Of a stretch of DNA of 64,000 nucleotides, positions 48,606 through 57,165 are shown in pieces. The position numbers and the translations under genes are program-made. A model generated the notes under the pieces. The model was not told where the DNA came from, made no database searches, and saw only the letters and a list, made by a program, of their open reading frames with translations. Location: the IMG/VR virus record IMGVR_UViG_3300029922_000001, positions 356,512 to 420,511 of that record. One strand, given 5' to 3'. Within the stretch, counting starts at the first letter, position 1. The number at the start of each line of letters is the position of its first letter. The DNA is from a virus.

Positions 48606-48722
48606 GTGGACCCAAACTTGACCCACGGTATTTTCCCTCAAGAGTGCAATAGAACTCCTATTGGATTCATTGAATTAAAAAGGGATAATCAAAGGCATTT
48701 ATATACTTCGCTCACAAAATAG
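48606..48722 (+). CDS. small leaderless ORF with GTG start, 38 aa
   Basis: GTG lies exactly six bases after TATACT 48594-48599. The frame MDPNLTHGIFPQECNRTPIG... stops at 48722. Second case where the spacing rule points to GTG. Confidence 0.5.
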   Translation: MDPNLTHGIFPQECNRTPIGFIELKRDNQRHLYTSLTK

Positions 48723-48723
48723 G

Positions 48724-48751
48724 TTGCAAATCACGAAAAGCGTGATATAAT
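48724..48751 (+). promoter_or_regulatory. sigma70-like promoter with palindromic spacer
   Basis: TTGCAA (48724-48729), 16 bases, TATAAT (48746-48751). The spacer is ATCACG-AAAAG-CGTGAT, a perfect 6-bp inverted repeat that could be a repressor operator. The leader contains CCGAAAGGATCGG and AAGGAG. Confidence 0.75.
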
Positions 48752-48788
48752 AAATCCATAAGCCGAAAGGATCGGCAAGGAGAATCTA

Positions 48789-49226
48789 ATGGAAAACACT
48801 CTCAAACCAAATACTCAGCAACTAGGCGAAAGTCTTATTATCAGCATCAAGGGGAAGGGGTATGCAGTGACCTCTGTCGAAGAGGTTTACAATTTGTGCG
48901 CTAAGTCAGCAGCGGCAATCAAGAATGTTCTCACTGAACTTGAACGAGCTGAAAATGCACTCGAAAATGATGCTGACGAAACCGTAATTCGAGTAACTTG
49001 GAGCAAGCCAACTCGCCGATACCCTTCGAAGCCTTGCATGGAATTGGTAAAGATCGTGTGCTTTAATTCAAGCCCAAAGTTTGCAACCACAGTGCAGGGA
49101 GAACAAGTCGGCAGATCAACACTTTACAGAATGCCCAAAAAGGCTCGAATTGCAAACATTTTTGCAAAACGCAATGAGGCTTATTACAAGAGAGCGGAAT
49201 TGATTCAAGACAGTGCATATAATTAA
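48789..49226 (+). CDS. hypothetical protein, 145 aa
   Basis: Driven by the palindromic-spacer promoter, with AAGGAG seven bases before the ATG: the opposite expression style to its neighbours. Codon use is clearly less AT-rich. N-terminal LGESLIISIKGKGYAVTSVEEVYNL is followed by helices and a basic C-terminus (RMPKKARIANIFAKRNEAYY). Unknown; possibly highly expressed and nucleic-acid binding. Confidence 0.7.
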   Translation: MENTLKPNTQQLGESLIISIKGKGYAVTSVEEVYNLCAKSAAAIKNVLTELERAENALENDADETVIRVTWSKPTRRYPSKPCMELVKIVCFNSSPKFATTVQGEQVGRSTLYRMPKKARIANIFAKRNEAYYKRAELIQDSAYN

Positions 49227-49264
49227 ATAATCCCCAATAGGGGAAACCGAGGTATACTAAGACT

Positions 49265-49450
49265 ATGAAAAAAGCGAAGGTCGAAAAACGAGGGAAAACC
49301 CTAATCATCAAAATTACTGTTGATCCATTTGCTGGTGGATCGCACACTACTTACAGCGGTTACGGTCTTCATGTTAAGGGAACTAGCAAGCATAATCGTG
49401 TTAGCAATCGACTTGAAGCAAGAAAGGCACAAAGGGGAGATTATGATTAA
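49265..49450 (+). CDS. small basic protein, 61 aa
   Basis: -10 TATACT 49253-49258 with CCCC/GGGG hairpin, six-base gap. Very basic with GGSHTTYSGYGLHV. Overlaps the next gene by eight bases. Unknown. Confidence 0.65.
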   Translation: MKKAKVEKRGKTLIIKITVDPFAGGSHTTYSGYGLHVKGTSKHNRVSNRLEARKAQRGDYD

Positions 49451-49646
49451 ACTTACTGTAGATAAGAATTCGACAATGGCATCTATCACTAGAAGATTGA
49501 ATGCACTTTTCCCTGGAGAGGATGTTGCACTCATTTTTGATGATAAGCCAACTAAACGTCATTTTGTCTATATGGGTTCTGGTAATCATCCAGAAGGTCA
49601 TCCTTTTATGTATATTAAGAGTGATGAAGTATATAGTAAGAATTAA
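49443..49646 (+). CDS. hypothetical protein, 67 aa
   Basis: ATG 49443 preceded by GGGAGATT. Longer upstream frame rejected because it overlaps the preceding gene. MIKLTVDKNSTMASITRRL, probably alpha/beta. Unknown. Confidence 0.6.
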   Translation: MIKLTVDKNSTMASITRRLNALFPGEDVALIFDDKPTKRHFVYMGSGNHPEGHPFMYIKSDEVYSKN

Positions 49647-49821
49647 AAAGACCATTGTGCAAGAAACTAGAATTGTAGTTGATGTATTTCAAGACGATCC
49701 AGAAAATACGATTTTCGAAGATATTACATTAGATGCAATACACAGAGAATTACCAGGTGTGGATTGGCTAACAGTTGATGTATACTATGAAGTGCTTGCA
49801 AAAACAGAAGAACAAGGATAA
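49624..49821 (+). CDS. hypothetical protein, 65 aa
   Basis: ATG 49624 overlaps the preceding gene by 23 bases. Acidic; VVDVFQDDPENTIFEDITLDAIHREL. Unknown. Confidence 0.55.
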   Translation: MKYIVRIKKTIVQETRIVVDVFQDDPENTIFEDITLDAIHRELPGVDWLTVDVYYEVLAKTEEQG

Positions 49822-49825
49822 TGAA

Positions 49826-50089
49826 ATGGCTAATATCTATGTAATCGAACGTTTATCTCTACATAACAAGGTAAGATTTACAAGTAATGATCTAACTATA
49901 GAGCTAGACTATAATTTGAAAAATCGAAATTTGCCTGTTAGTTATGAGCAGATAATAGATGATTTAATTGAATTTAGTCCAGAATTCGAAGAAACACTAC
50001 ATGAGATTATCAACACCCAAAGAACTTTAGATTTTTGTTCAGGTCAGCAATTTTGGGCTGATGATATCAAACGTTTTTTAAGACGGTAA
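49826..50089 (+). CDS. hypothetical protein, 87 aa
   Basis: ATG 49826 (MANIYVIERL) four bases after the preceding stop. Unknown. Confidence 0.6.
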   Translation: MANIYVIERLSLHNKVRFTSNDLTIELDYNLKNRNLPVSYEQIIDDLIEFSPEFEETLHEIINTQRTLDFCSGQQFWADDIKRFLRR

Positions 50090-50091
50090 AA

Positions 50092-50289
50092 ATGGCTTTT
50101 AGAACAGATTTAATTATTGAAGCATGTAGATTGACATTGGAAGAAATTCGAGTTCCTACCGAAGATGAACTAAAACATATTATTCCAGCTATTATTGAAT
50201 ATGCAAATTTTGCTCATTGTCCAATTAATGAAGTAGCACCTTCACTAATTTGTGCTACTCGTTATGCTTTACTTGAAAATCCCCAATAG
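50092..50289 (+). CDS. hypothetical protein, 65 aa
   Basis: Two bases after the previous stop. Helical; ends LENPQ because the stop TAA lies in the next promoter's CCCCAATA. Unknown. Confidence 0.6.
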   Translation: MAFRTDLIIEACRLTLEEIRVPTEDELKHIIPAIIEYANFAHCPINEVAPSLICATRYALLENPQ

Positions 50290-50313
50290 ACAAACAAGAG
50301 GTATACTCCCAAT

Positions 50314-50799
50314 ATGAAAAGAGTGACTGAAATGAACGGCAATAGGGCTAATGGTATTCGTGGATGTAGAATCACAATTTGGGATAACAACAGCAATATT
50401 ATAGATCGTTTTGTTGTTCCTTCTATGTTTGGTGGAGTTAATTATTGCAAAAAATATCCTAATGGTATATATGGTAAAAGATTTTATAATGCTTTAAAAG
50501 AAATCCCCAATACTGGGATTCGAGGTATACTCCCAGTATGGAGAATAGTCATGTTTCGAACTTATGCGTACATTTTAAAATTAGATGCTAATTACACAAA
50601 TGGTGTTATTGATAGGGAATTCACGGAAGTATCTAATGAAGAAATTCAGTTCTTAACAAAGAAATCATCTAAGGAAAAGCCACTCACTCCATTACAATTT
50701 AAGTTTGGTGATATGTTCACTTCTAATATCTATTTAGATGGTGATGAATACATTAACACAGAAGATGGTTTAGTTCCTATTGAAGAAATCATTCAGTAA
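50314..50799 (+). CDS. hypothetical protein read through an internal promoter
   Basis: 161 residues; -10 TATACT 50302-50307, six-base gap. A full second promoter (50505-50531) lies inside and encodes KEIPNTGIRGILPVW. The ATG at its six-base position (50538) opens a different frame that ends after 16 codons, while ATG 50551 would restart the long frame. Two genes may have fused here. Confidence 0.6.
   Translation: MKRVTEMNGNRANGIRGCRITIWDNNSNIIDRFVVPSMFGGVNYCKKYPNGIYGKRFYNALKEIPNTGIRGILPVWRIVMFRTYAYILKLDANYTNGVIDREFTEVSNEEIQFLTKKSSKEKPLTPLQFKFGDMFTSNIYLDGDEYINTEDGLVPIEEIIQ
50505..50531 (+). promoter_or_regulatory. family promoter inside an ORF
   Basis: CCCCAATACTGGGATTCGAGG then TATACT (50526-50531) is a complete family member embedded in the frame of the gene at 50314. 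Confidence 0.7.
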
Positions 50800-50870
50800 G
50801 GGAAAGTCTCAGCGTTGAGATCTCCTTTATTTTCCCTATTTCCTTGGATGGTGTTTATCTATACACTAAT
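50800..50870 (+). terminator. hairpin plus inverted TAGTGTATAGAT module
   Basis: AGGGAAA/TTTCCCT enclose TCTCA-GCGT-TGAGA just after the stop, a plausible terminator. TTTATCTATACACTAAT (50854-50870) is the reverse complement of the module at 43766, 56831 and 63672. Confidence 0.5.
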
Positions 50871-50931
50871 TAATTGAATTATTCGAACAATTCGAAATCC
50901 CCAATAGAAGAAATTGAGGTATACTCTGATC

Positions 50932-51894
50932 ATGAAAACAAAAACATTTTCTCGTGAAATTAGTTTAATTAAAGCAGCTAATGAAGTTTATTCTTTATGT
51001 GATAGCTACGGTATTAAAAAAGGATGTTTAGGTGCTTTTGATAAAAACATTAAGCCTTTTGGTTTAAAGAGAGAAGATCTTAAAGAAATTTTGAAATATG
51101 TTTCTATTCAAAACAAAATTAGAACAAATAGATATAATTTAAGTTTAAAGATAAATTCTAAAAAACAGGGATATACTTTAGTTCCAAATATAGTTAAGAA
51201 ACTTAATGATTTAAAAATTAGGACTATTAGTTATAATGTTAAAAATGTTCTTAGAACATCTAATCTAAAAATTGTATTATCTAATAACCCAAATAAGTTT
51301 AATGCAACTCATACTTCTACTACTGATTATGGTGGAAGATACCCAGAGACAACACATTATAACACTATTACAGTACCTAGTAATTGGCGACTAAGAGTGG
51401 ATAAGTTAGGAATTAGTAATTTAGGTAACATGTTTACATTAGACGCTTTTCCTTGTGAAACCAAAGGTGATTTTAAATTATATTCTGCAATGTGGATTTC
51501 TCAAGGTCGTGGTTATAATTTAAATGTCCATAAAGGTTTTATTGCGGTAAAAGACAATGAATCATGTCATGCATTGACATCTAGTTCTGCTATTTCTGGA
51601 TTAAAAAGAAAATTATCTTTAACTAAAGAAGAAAAATTAGCAATGGGATTAAAACTTATTAATTCATCGTTGTCAAAAAAAGTAAAACAAAATAATCATC
51701 TTTATGTTACTCTTCAAGATGCTTATACTGTAGGTTCCTGTGATAGCGGAATTAGATCATGGTGTAATCATGTGGGTTTAAATTATTATGATGGTAAAGC
51801 GCCGATTGAATTAGTTATGAAAGGTTATGAATTAGCACCATTATCAGAAGTTAGAAGAACACTTTTATATACACTTAGAAATTCTCCCCAATAG
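50932..51894 (+). CDS. hypothetical protein, 320 aa
   Basis: ATG 50932 six bases after TATACT 50920-50925. Basic, Asn/Lys-rich; C-terminal part QDAYTVGSCDSGIRSWCNHVGLNYYDGKAPIEL looks globular and conserved. No family recognised. Ends NSPQ from the next promoter. Confidence 0.65.
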   Translation: MKTKTFSREISLIKAANEVYSLCDSYGIKKGCLGAFDKNIKPFGLKREDLKEILKYVSIQNKIRTNRYNLSLKINSKKQGYTLVPNIVKKLNDLKIRTISYNVKNVLRTSNLKIVLSNNPNKFNATHTSTTDYGGRYPETTHYNTITVPSNWRLRVDKLGISNLGNMFTLDAFPCETKGDFKLYSAMWISQGRGYNLNVHKGFIAVKDNESCHALTSSSAISGLKRKLSLTKEEKLAMGLKLINSSLSKKVKQNNHLYVTLQDAYTVGSCDSGIRSWCNHVGLNYYDGKAPIELVMKGYELAPLSEVRRTLLYTLRNSPQ

Positions 51895-51918
51895 AAGAAA
51901 TTGAGGTATACTCGAAAC

Positions 51919-52167
51919 ATGAAGATTTTTAAAGACCAATTAATTAATTTATCAGGTTGTAATCAACCTGGTAAAGTCAGAGTTATGACTACCATTACTC
52001 AGTATGACTTGCGTTATAAGATTTTTGACGCCATTAAGGAAGAGTTAGGTTTACCTGAACTTTCTTTAGAGGTTAGTGCAATTAGCATGGATGAAACTGG
52101 AAATTGGCATATTGATCTTAATATACCTATTGGCGTTGCAAAAGAATTAGTCGGAAATATTGCCTAG
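51919..52167 (+). CDS. hypothetical protein, 82 aa
   Basis: ATG 51919 six bases after TATACT 51907-51912. Small alpha/beta. It precedes the rII genes. Unknown. Confidence 0.65.
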   Translation: MKIFKDQLINLSGCNQPGKVRVMTTITQYDLRYKIFDAIKEELGLPELSLEVSAISMDETGNWHIDLNIPIGVAKELVGNIA

Positions 52168-52230
52168 AAAATCCCCAATAAGGAAAATTGAGGTATACTA
52201 AACACAACGAACGGAGAATACGAAAACAAA

Positions 52231-53181
52231 ATGATTCAACAACTAGCATATACAATCGCCCGAAACGGCAACATTACAGTTTATGTGAACTTCAATCCTT
52301 ATCATGTTAACGCTGAAGCGCCAAACTATGAGAAGGTTATGGAAATTCTCAAAAGCGATACCGCGACTAAGATTGATGATCTACTTGTCGCACTTGACGT
52401 AAGAGCGGCTTTGACCAGTCATCTCAGTAACTACATTACCATTGTTGACAATGAGTTGTATTACAAGGATACCGTCATCAACACAACCTTGGCGGATCGT
52501 ATTGTAGAATTCTTTCATAAGGGATATGCGATCAGCAACCTTATTAAGTTTTTCGAACGACTTCAAGCTAACCCTTCAGAAAGGGCACAAATTGAACTTT
52601 TCAACTTTCTTGAGAAGAACGACTTGCACATTACCGATGATGGTTACTTCCTTGCATATAAGAAGGTAAGGTCTAATTACACTGACTTGCGAACCGGTAC
52701 GTTTGACAATAGTGTAGGTGCAACACCTTGGATGGATCGTAACGAATGCGACGATAATGCAGATGAAGATTGTTCTCATGGACTTCATGTTGGAACTTAC
52801 AAGTTTGCTTATGGGTTTAGTAACAATTATGACAATAAGCTTATTCTTGTAAAGGTAGACCCAACGGATTGTGTATCTGTACCTAAGTCTGATGCAGGAA
52901 AGATGCGTGTATGTCAATACTTGGTTATTGCTGATGTCACTGGAAAGGACGGGGTAACTCCTGCTTTTGTTGCAGAATCAACAGTAACACAATTGGCTCC
53001 AACTCCTACTCCAGTTGTTGCAACTGAAAAGAAGTTGTATCGGGACAAGCAGGGGCACTTTATCTCTAAGGAAAAATATGATGCACTTCATGTTGTCACT
53101 AACCAATTCCCTAATGGGGTAACACTGACAACAAATAAGTTGCCACAACGTGACAGTAAGGGTAGGTTCCTACCTAAGTAA
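52231..53181 (+). CDS. rIIB: RIIB-like protein
   Basis: 316 residues. DDGYFLAYKKVRSNYTDLRTGTFDNSVG, then DRNECDDNADEDCSHGLHVG and LVKVDPTDCVSVP match the RIIB family core. In T4, RIIA and RIIB are membrane-associated proteins that protect against exclusion by lambda Rex. The tail after about 245 is Pro/Thr-rich and basic. -10 TATACT 52194-52199 with a 31-base leader. Less AT-rich codon use than the small genes. Gene order rIIB-rIIA is reversed relative to T4. Confidence 0.85.
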   Translation: MIQQLAYTIARNGNITVYVNFNPYHVNAEAPNYEKVMEILKSDTATKIDDLLVALDVRAALTSHLSNYITIVDNELYYKDTVINTTLADRIVEFFHKGYAISNLIKFFERLQANPSERAQIELFNFLEKNDLHITDDGYFLAYKKVRSNYTDLRTGTFDNSVGATPWMDRNECDDNADEDCSHGLHVGTYKFAYGFSNNYDNKLILVKVDPTDCVSVPKSDAGKMRVCQYLVIADVTGKDGVTPAFVAESTVTQLAPTPTPVVATEKKLYRDKQGHFISKEKYDALHVVTNQFPNGVTLTTNKLPQRDSKGRFLPK

Positions 53182-53259
53182 AAATCCCCAATGGGGAAAA
53201 TCAAGGTATACTGGGAATGTAAGAAACATTCTCAGTAACGAGAAGAAAAATAGGAGACT

Positions 53260-55452
53260 TTGAACGGTACTATTAATATGATTCAAAAAGACACAGCAGG
53301 TAACGCAACAGTAGTAGGAATGAACGCGCAATCAGGATTTGCAATCCTTGCATCCGCGAAAGCATTCAAGATTTTGTCATCGGGTATTTATAAGAATAAG
53401 ATTCTTGCCCCAATTCGTGAACTTAGCACTAATGCAATTGACATTCATCGCAAGTTCAATGTTGACCGTCCTTTCGAGGTTCAACTTCCTAACAATCTTA
53501 ATCCTCATTTCGTGGTCCGTGACTTTGGACCAGGTTTGTCTAAACTGCAAATTATGGGCGATAAGGAATTGGACATTCAAGGAATTTACACTACGTATTT
53601 TCTTTCAACTAAGGAATCTGAGGCAGATCAGATTGGTTGTCTTGGATTGGGTACTAAATCCCCATTTGCTTATGTTACGTCTTTCACTGTAACCTCTTAC
53701 TTTGATGGTCTAAAATCAGTGTACGCTATGTACCTTGATGGTGATATGCCAAACGTTAACCTAGTCGGTAGTGAACCTTCTGATGAACCCACCGGATTGG
53801 AGGTAAGCTTTGGAGTCAATGTCTACGACTTTGGTACGTTCCGAAACGAACTACAGAAACTTTATTCCTTCTGGACTGAGGCTGAGCGTCCTGTAGTAAC
53901 TGGACAAACGGTATCTTATACCAATTACATGGAAGGTAAAACTAAGGGTAACGGTTGGTTCCTGTCAGATCAGACATACGGTAATCTGTTTAGTCGTGGT
54001 TACTTCCATGTAGTAATGGGGAATATCGCCTATAAGGTGAACTGTTATGATGGTCCTAATAAGGCTTTTGAAGAGATTGCAGAATATAGCAATTTGATCT
54101 TCGAATGCGATCTTGGCGAAGTCAACTTTACTGCATCTCGTGAAGAGTTGGAGTTGGACAACAACACGGTTGCCGCAATTGTCAAGCGAATTGAAGACTT
54201 TAAGCAGAGCATTGTTGTTTCATTAGAGGAACAGGTTAACAATGCCGGTAGTCTTTGGAAAGCTAGACATCTTGTTGCAGATTTCAAAAAGTCTCACTCT
54301 CTGGTTAAGCGACATGATTTCAAATATCACGGTATGACTCTACTCTGGAATAATCGTGTTAAGTTCACTAAGACACCAATGGTACTTTATGTCCGAAATC
54401 ACGATCAGAAGCTTCACAAGAAACAGGATATTACAAGTTTCTATATCGGAGATTCGTCCCGTAATACAACGTTCTATTTCAATGATCTTGAAAAGCCACA
54501 ACATACGCATAGTCGAATGAACTTCCACCTTAGAACTCATAAGACTTCAAATGAAGTAGTATTGATTGACGGGGTAAGCTTCAGGGATGCTAAAAGAATC
54601 TTTGGACTGTCAAAAGATCAGATCACTAGGGTTTCAACGCTTGACATTCCTGTAAGAACTCCACGAATGCGACGGGATAAGAATTTGGACTTTGATGATC
54701 AAATCGAATTCTGCAATAAGCACATTATGAAGTTAAGCTACTATCGTTGGGACGACTGCGTTCTACCTAAGAGCGAACCGGTTTACTACTTTGTTGACCT
54801 GAAGGGACAAAAGCCACAATTTGAAGATGAAGAGATCACTAGTTTCGATAACGTAGTGCGATTTATGAGAGAATGCACTAGCTACGATGTTACAACAGTG
54901 TATGGCGTTCGTGGTCCTGCTAAGAAGCTAGTCGAAAATTCAGATGCTTGGGTAAACATTTATGATCTTTTCAAGGTGGAACTAAAGAAGTATCTTGATA
55001 AGTATCCTCTTGCGGAATATGCAAGTAAGGACTATCTCAAGACTAATGTAATTAAAGAATTGTTGAAGATCAAAGAAGTGTTGGCTTTGAATCCGGTTAC
55101 TGAGAATGGTGACATATGCAAGAAGATTACAAAGATTGAGGCTGACGTTATCGTTCCTTCAACCTGGGAATGGAAGATGGATTACTACACTTTCCAGCGA
55201 TTGGCTTATAAGATCGGAGTGAGTTTGCCAGAATCACACAATAAGGACACTACAACTCTTTCACAAGATGTTAAAGATATCCGTGTTGAATATGCTACAC
55301 AATTCCCACTAATGCAGCATCTTAGCTATTCAGTTGAGGGTAAGAAGGAATACCTAAGACTTTGGGTAGTCGATCAAGAAGCTAAGGCACTTGCAAATAC
55401 AGTTCAAGAATCAAAACTAGAGGATACCGTTCAAGTCTCACTGACAGTCTAG
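53260..55452 (+). CDS. rIIA: RIIA-like GHKL ATPase-domain protein
   Basis: 730 residues. GHKL-type ATP-binding signature: N-box IRELSTNAID (52-61), G1 DFGPGLS (88-94) and G2 GLGTKSPFA (129-137). N-terminal FAILASAKAFKILSSGIYKNKI mirrors T4 RIIA. The frame begins with TTG 53260, four bases after AGGAG; ATG 53278 is the other candidate and aligns better with T4. Acts with RIIB. Confidence 0.85.
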   Translation: MNGTINMIQKDTAGNATVVGMNAQSGFAILASAKAFKILSSGIYKNKILAPIRELSTNAIDIHRKFNVDRPFEVQLPNNLNPHFVVRDFGPGLSKLQIMGDKELDIQGIYTTYFLSTKESEADQIGCLGLGTKSPFAYVTSFTVTSYFDGLKSVYAMYLDGDMPNVNLVGSEPSDEPTGLEVSFGVNVYDFGTFRNELQKLYSFWTEAERPVVTGQTVSYTNYMEGKTKGNGWFLSDQTYGNLFSRGYFHVVMGNIAYKVNCYDGPNKAFEEIAEYSNLIFECDLGEVNFTASREELELDNNTVAAIVKRIEDFKQSIVVSLEEQVNNAGSLWKARHLVADFKKSHSLVKRHDFKYHGMTLLWNNRVKFTKTPMVLYVRNHDQKLHKKQDITSFYIGDSSRNTTFYFNDLEKPQHTHSRMNFHLRTHKTSNEVVLIDGVSFRDAKRIFGLSKDQITRVSTLDIPVRTPRMRRDKNLDFDDQIEFCNKHIMKLSYYRWDDCVLPKSEPVYYFVDLKGQKPQFEDEEITSFDNVVRFMRECTSYDVTTVYGVRGPAKKLVENSDAWVNIYDLFKVELKKYLDKYPLAEYASKDYLKTNVIKELLKIKEVLALNPVTENGDICKKITKIEADVIVPSTWEWKMDYYTFQRLAYKIGVSLPESHNKDTTTLSQDVKDIRVEYATQFPLMQHLSYSVEGKKEYLRLWVVDQEAKALANTVQESKLEDTVQVSLTV

Positions 55453-55499
55453 ATTCTAAGAAAATCCCCAACAATGGGGATTCGAGGTATATTAATTTT

Positions 55500-55760
55500 A
55501 TGAAGAATTCTAAAGTGATTGATTATTTACTATGTTTGTTTGATGGATATCAACATTGGGGAAGAAATCACGAAAAAGATAAATCCGATAATAAAATTAC
55601 TGTTATTCAATTTTATTATCCAAGTACATTTGATAAGTTAATGAATTCTTTATCTAATGGCATTGAAGATGGTGGTCAAATAATTAATATTACAGATGAA
55701 ATTATTGAATTACAACGTTCAGAAGATTTAATCACTATGACTGTTCAGGGTTGGATTTAA
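55500..55760 (+). CDS. hypothetical protein, 86 aa
   Basis: -10 variant TATATT 55488-55493, six-base gap, with CCCC/GGGG hairpin. Unknown. Confidence 0.65.
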   Translation: MKNSKVIDYLLCLFDGYQHWGRNHEKDKSDNKITVIQFYYPSTFDKLMNSLSNGIEDGGQIINITDEIIELQRSEDLITMTVQGWI

Positions 55761-55797
55761 AAATCCCCAATAGAAAAATTCGAGGTATATTTATTTT

Positions 55798-56016
55798 ATG
55801 GGACATATGAGATTAACCTTTGAACAGAAGCAATTGATTAAGAAGCTAGATAAGCAATTGATTGAATTGTCTAAAAATCAAAAAGAGAATAAGAGAATCA
55901 TCAATGACACTCTTAAACAGATTAATAATCTGTATAGCTTTTGCGACCATCAATATAAACATTTTAATCATACTGGAGAGTTGATATGTGCTTATTGTGG
56001 TCACGTTCATGAGTGA
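55798..56016 (+). CDS. helical protein with C-terminal zinc site
   Basis: 72 residues; charged helix (EQKQLIKKLDKQLIELSKNQ) then CDHQYKHFNHTGELICAYCGH. Paralogue of 48378. -10 TATATT 55786-55791, six-base gap. Confidence 0.7.
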   Translation: MGHMRLTFEQKQLIKKLDKQLIELSKNQKENKRIINDTLKQINNLYSFCDHQYKHFNHTGELICAYCGHVHE

Positions 56017-56059
56017 TTTTAAAAATCCCCAATAAAGAATTAAGAGGTATACTGCCAAC

Positions 56060-56764
56060 ATGAAAACACTTAGATCGGTTGCAGCAATTGAAAAATCGTC
56101 CAACTCGAAAATTGGAATTGCATCTACTACTTATGCTTCGCAAGAATCTTGTCCTAAGACTTGTATGTTCTATAATAACGGTTGCTATGCAGGTTTGGGT
56201 CTAACAGGTATTCACACTAAACGATTAAACCGAAGTGGCGTTACTGACATTGTTGAGATTGCTAAGGCAGAAGCTGAAGGAATCCGGTCTTTGACAGGTT
56301 GTTACAATCTAAGAATCCATACGGTTGGGGATTGTAAGACTGATGAAACAGCTAAGATTGTTTCAGATGCGGCAAAGGATTTTATGTCAAAAGATGGCAA
56401 AATCGCTTGGACCTATACTCATGCTCATGATGTTAAACGTGAGTCATGGGGTAGCGTGAGTATCTTACGTAGTTGTGAGACTATCGCGCAAGTCAAGCAA
56501 GCACATAGCGATGATTATGCAAGTGCAATGGTTGTATCTGAGTTTGAATCTGATAAGCCTTATGATATAGGTGAGGGATTCACCGGTATCCCTTGTCGCA
56601 ATCAAGTTAATAAAGAGATTACTTGCACTAAGTGTAAGCTATGCTTTAATGATAAGGTCTTGCACAAGTCCAAAAGAGTCATCTTGTTCGCTAGTCATGG
56701 CACAATGAAGGGTACAGTTAATAAAACACTAAAAGTACTTAATCTCCCAAATGACAAAAACTAA
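56060..56764 (+). CDS. Cys-rich conserved phage protein
   Basis: 234 residues. CPKTCMFYNNGCYAG near residue 32 and CTKCKLCF near 194 suggest an iron-sulfur or zinc cluster; LRIHTVGDCKTDETAKIV and ASHGTMKGT lie between and after. I recall similar phage proteins of unknown function (DUF7227-like, from memory). -10 TATACT 56048-56053, six-base gap. Terminator follows. Confidence 0.65.
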   Translation: MKTLRSVAAIEKSSNSKIGIASTTYASQESCPKTCMFYNNGCYAGLGLTGIHTKRLNRSGVTDIVEIAKAEAEGIRSLTGCYNLRIHTVGDCKTDETAKIVSDAAKDFMSKDGKIAWTYTHAHDVKRESWGSVSILRSCETIAQVKQAHSDDYASAMVVSEFESDKPYDIGEGFTGIPCRNQVNKEITCTKCKLCFNDKVLHKSKRVILFASHGTMKGTVNKTLKVLNLPNDKN

Positions 56765-56765
56765 G

Positions 56766-56800
56766 ATTCAGGGAATGCAAATTCCCTGAATTAATTTTTT
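56766..56800 (+). terminator. strong intrinsic terminator
   Basis: ATTCAGGGAAT (56766-56776), loop GCAA, ATTCCCTGAAT (56781-56791), then TAATTTTTT. Confidence 0.9.
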
Positions 56801-56830
56801 AGCTTTTTATTGAGAACCATCTACTCTATT

Positions 56831-56872
56831 AGTGTATAGATAAAAGGTTTCCCCGAAAATGGGGAAACCTCC
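56831..56872 (+). repeat. TAGTGTATAGAT-type module, copy 2, with hairpin
   Basis: AGTGTATAGATAAAAGG leads into AGGTTTCCCC-GAAAAT-GGGGAAACCT, a perfect 10-bp stem. Read leftward it is a hairpin followed by TTTTATC, terminator-like. Confidence 0.65.
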
Positions 56873-56884
56873 GAAATCCCAGCA

Positions 56885-57070
56885 TTGATAAGTCAATTAC
56901 TCACAGCTAAAGCAGTGGGCTTGTTTTTGGTCGTGATAGGGGTTGCAGTCAGCACCATGACAATATTAGTATTGGGTTGGGTTGTAGGCATTGGGGTATT
57001 ATTATTATTGTTTGCTATGGTTAACTGGTTTGTCAACATCTGTTGTCCACGTAAAATCCCCAATAGGTGA
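56885..57070 (+). CDS. small membrane protein, TTG start
   Basis: 61 residues beginning at TTG 56885, no nearby ATG. Two transmembrane segments (about 8-30 and 31-52). No promoter of the usual type; perhaps read from an upstream transcript. Its end KIPNR lies in the tRNA-Arg promoter. Confidence 0.45.
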   Translation: MISQLLTAKAVGLFLVVIGVAVSTMTILVLGWVVGIGVLLLLFAMVNWFVNICCPRKIPNR

Positions 57071-57084
57071 ATTGAGGGTATACT
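57057..57084 (+). promoter_or_regulatory. family promoter driving tRNA-Arg
   Basis: CCCCAATAGGTGAATTGAGGG then TATACT (57079-57084); the tRNA 5' end is eight bases later, so the primary transcript would begin at or within a base or two of the mature tRNA, needing little or no 5' trimming. Confidence 0.75.
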
Positions 57085-57092
57085 AGAAACTT

Positions 57093-57165
57093 GTCCCGGT
57101 AGCTCAGTGGATAGAGCAACAGCCTTCTAAGCTGTGGGTCGCAGGTTCGAATCCTGTTCGGGACG
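57093..57165 (+). tRNA. tRNA-Arg(UCU)
   Basis: Acceptor GTCCCGG/TCGGGAC, anticodon stem ACAGC/GCTGT with loop CTTCTAA (anticodon UCU), T arm GCAGG-TTCGAAT-CCTGT. CCA not encoded; CGAGA follows the discriminator G. Reads AGA, common in this genome. Confidence 0.97.

Noticed and set aside
53377-54540. Minus-strand ORFs inside rIIA
   Set aside because: Antisense shadows of a well-supported GHKL ATPase frame with no promoter of their own.
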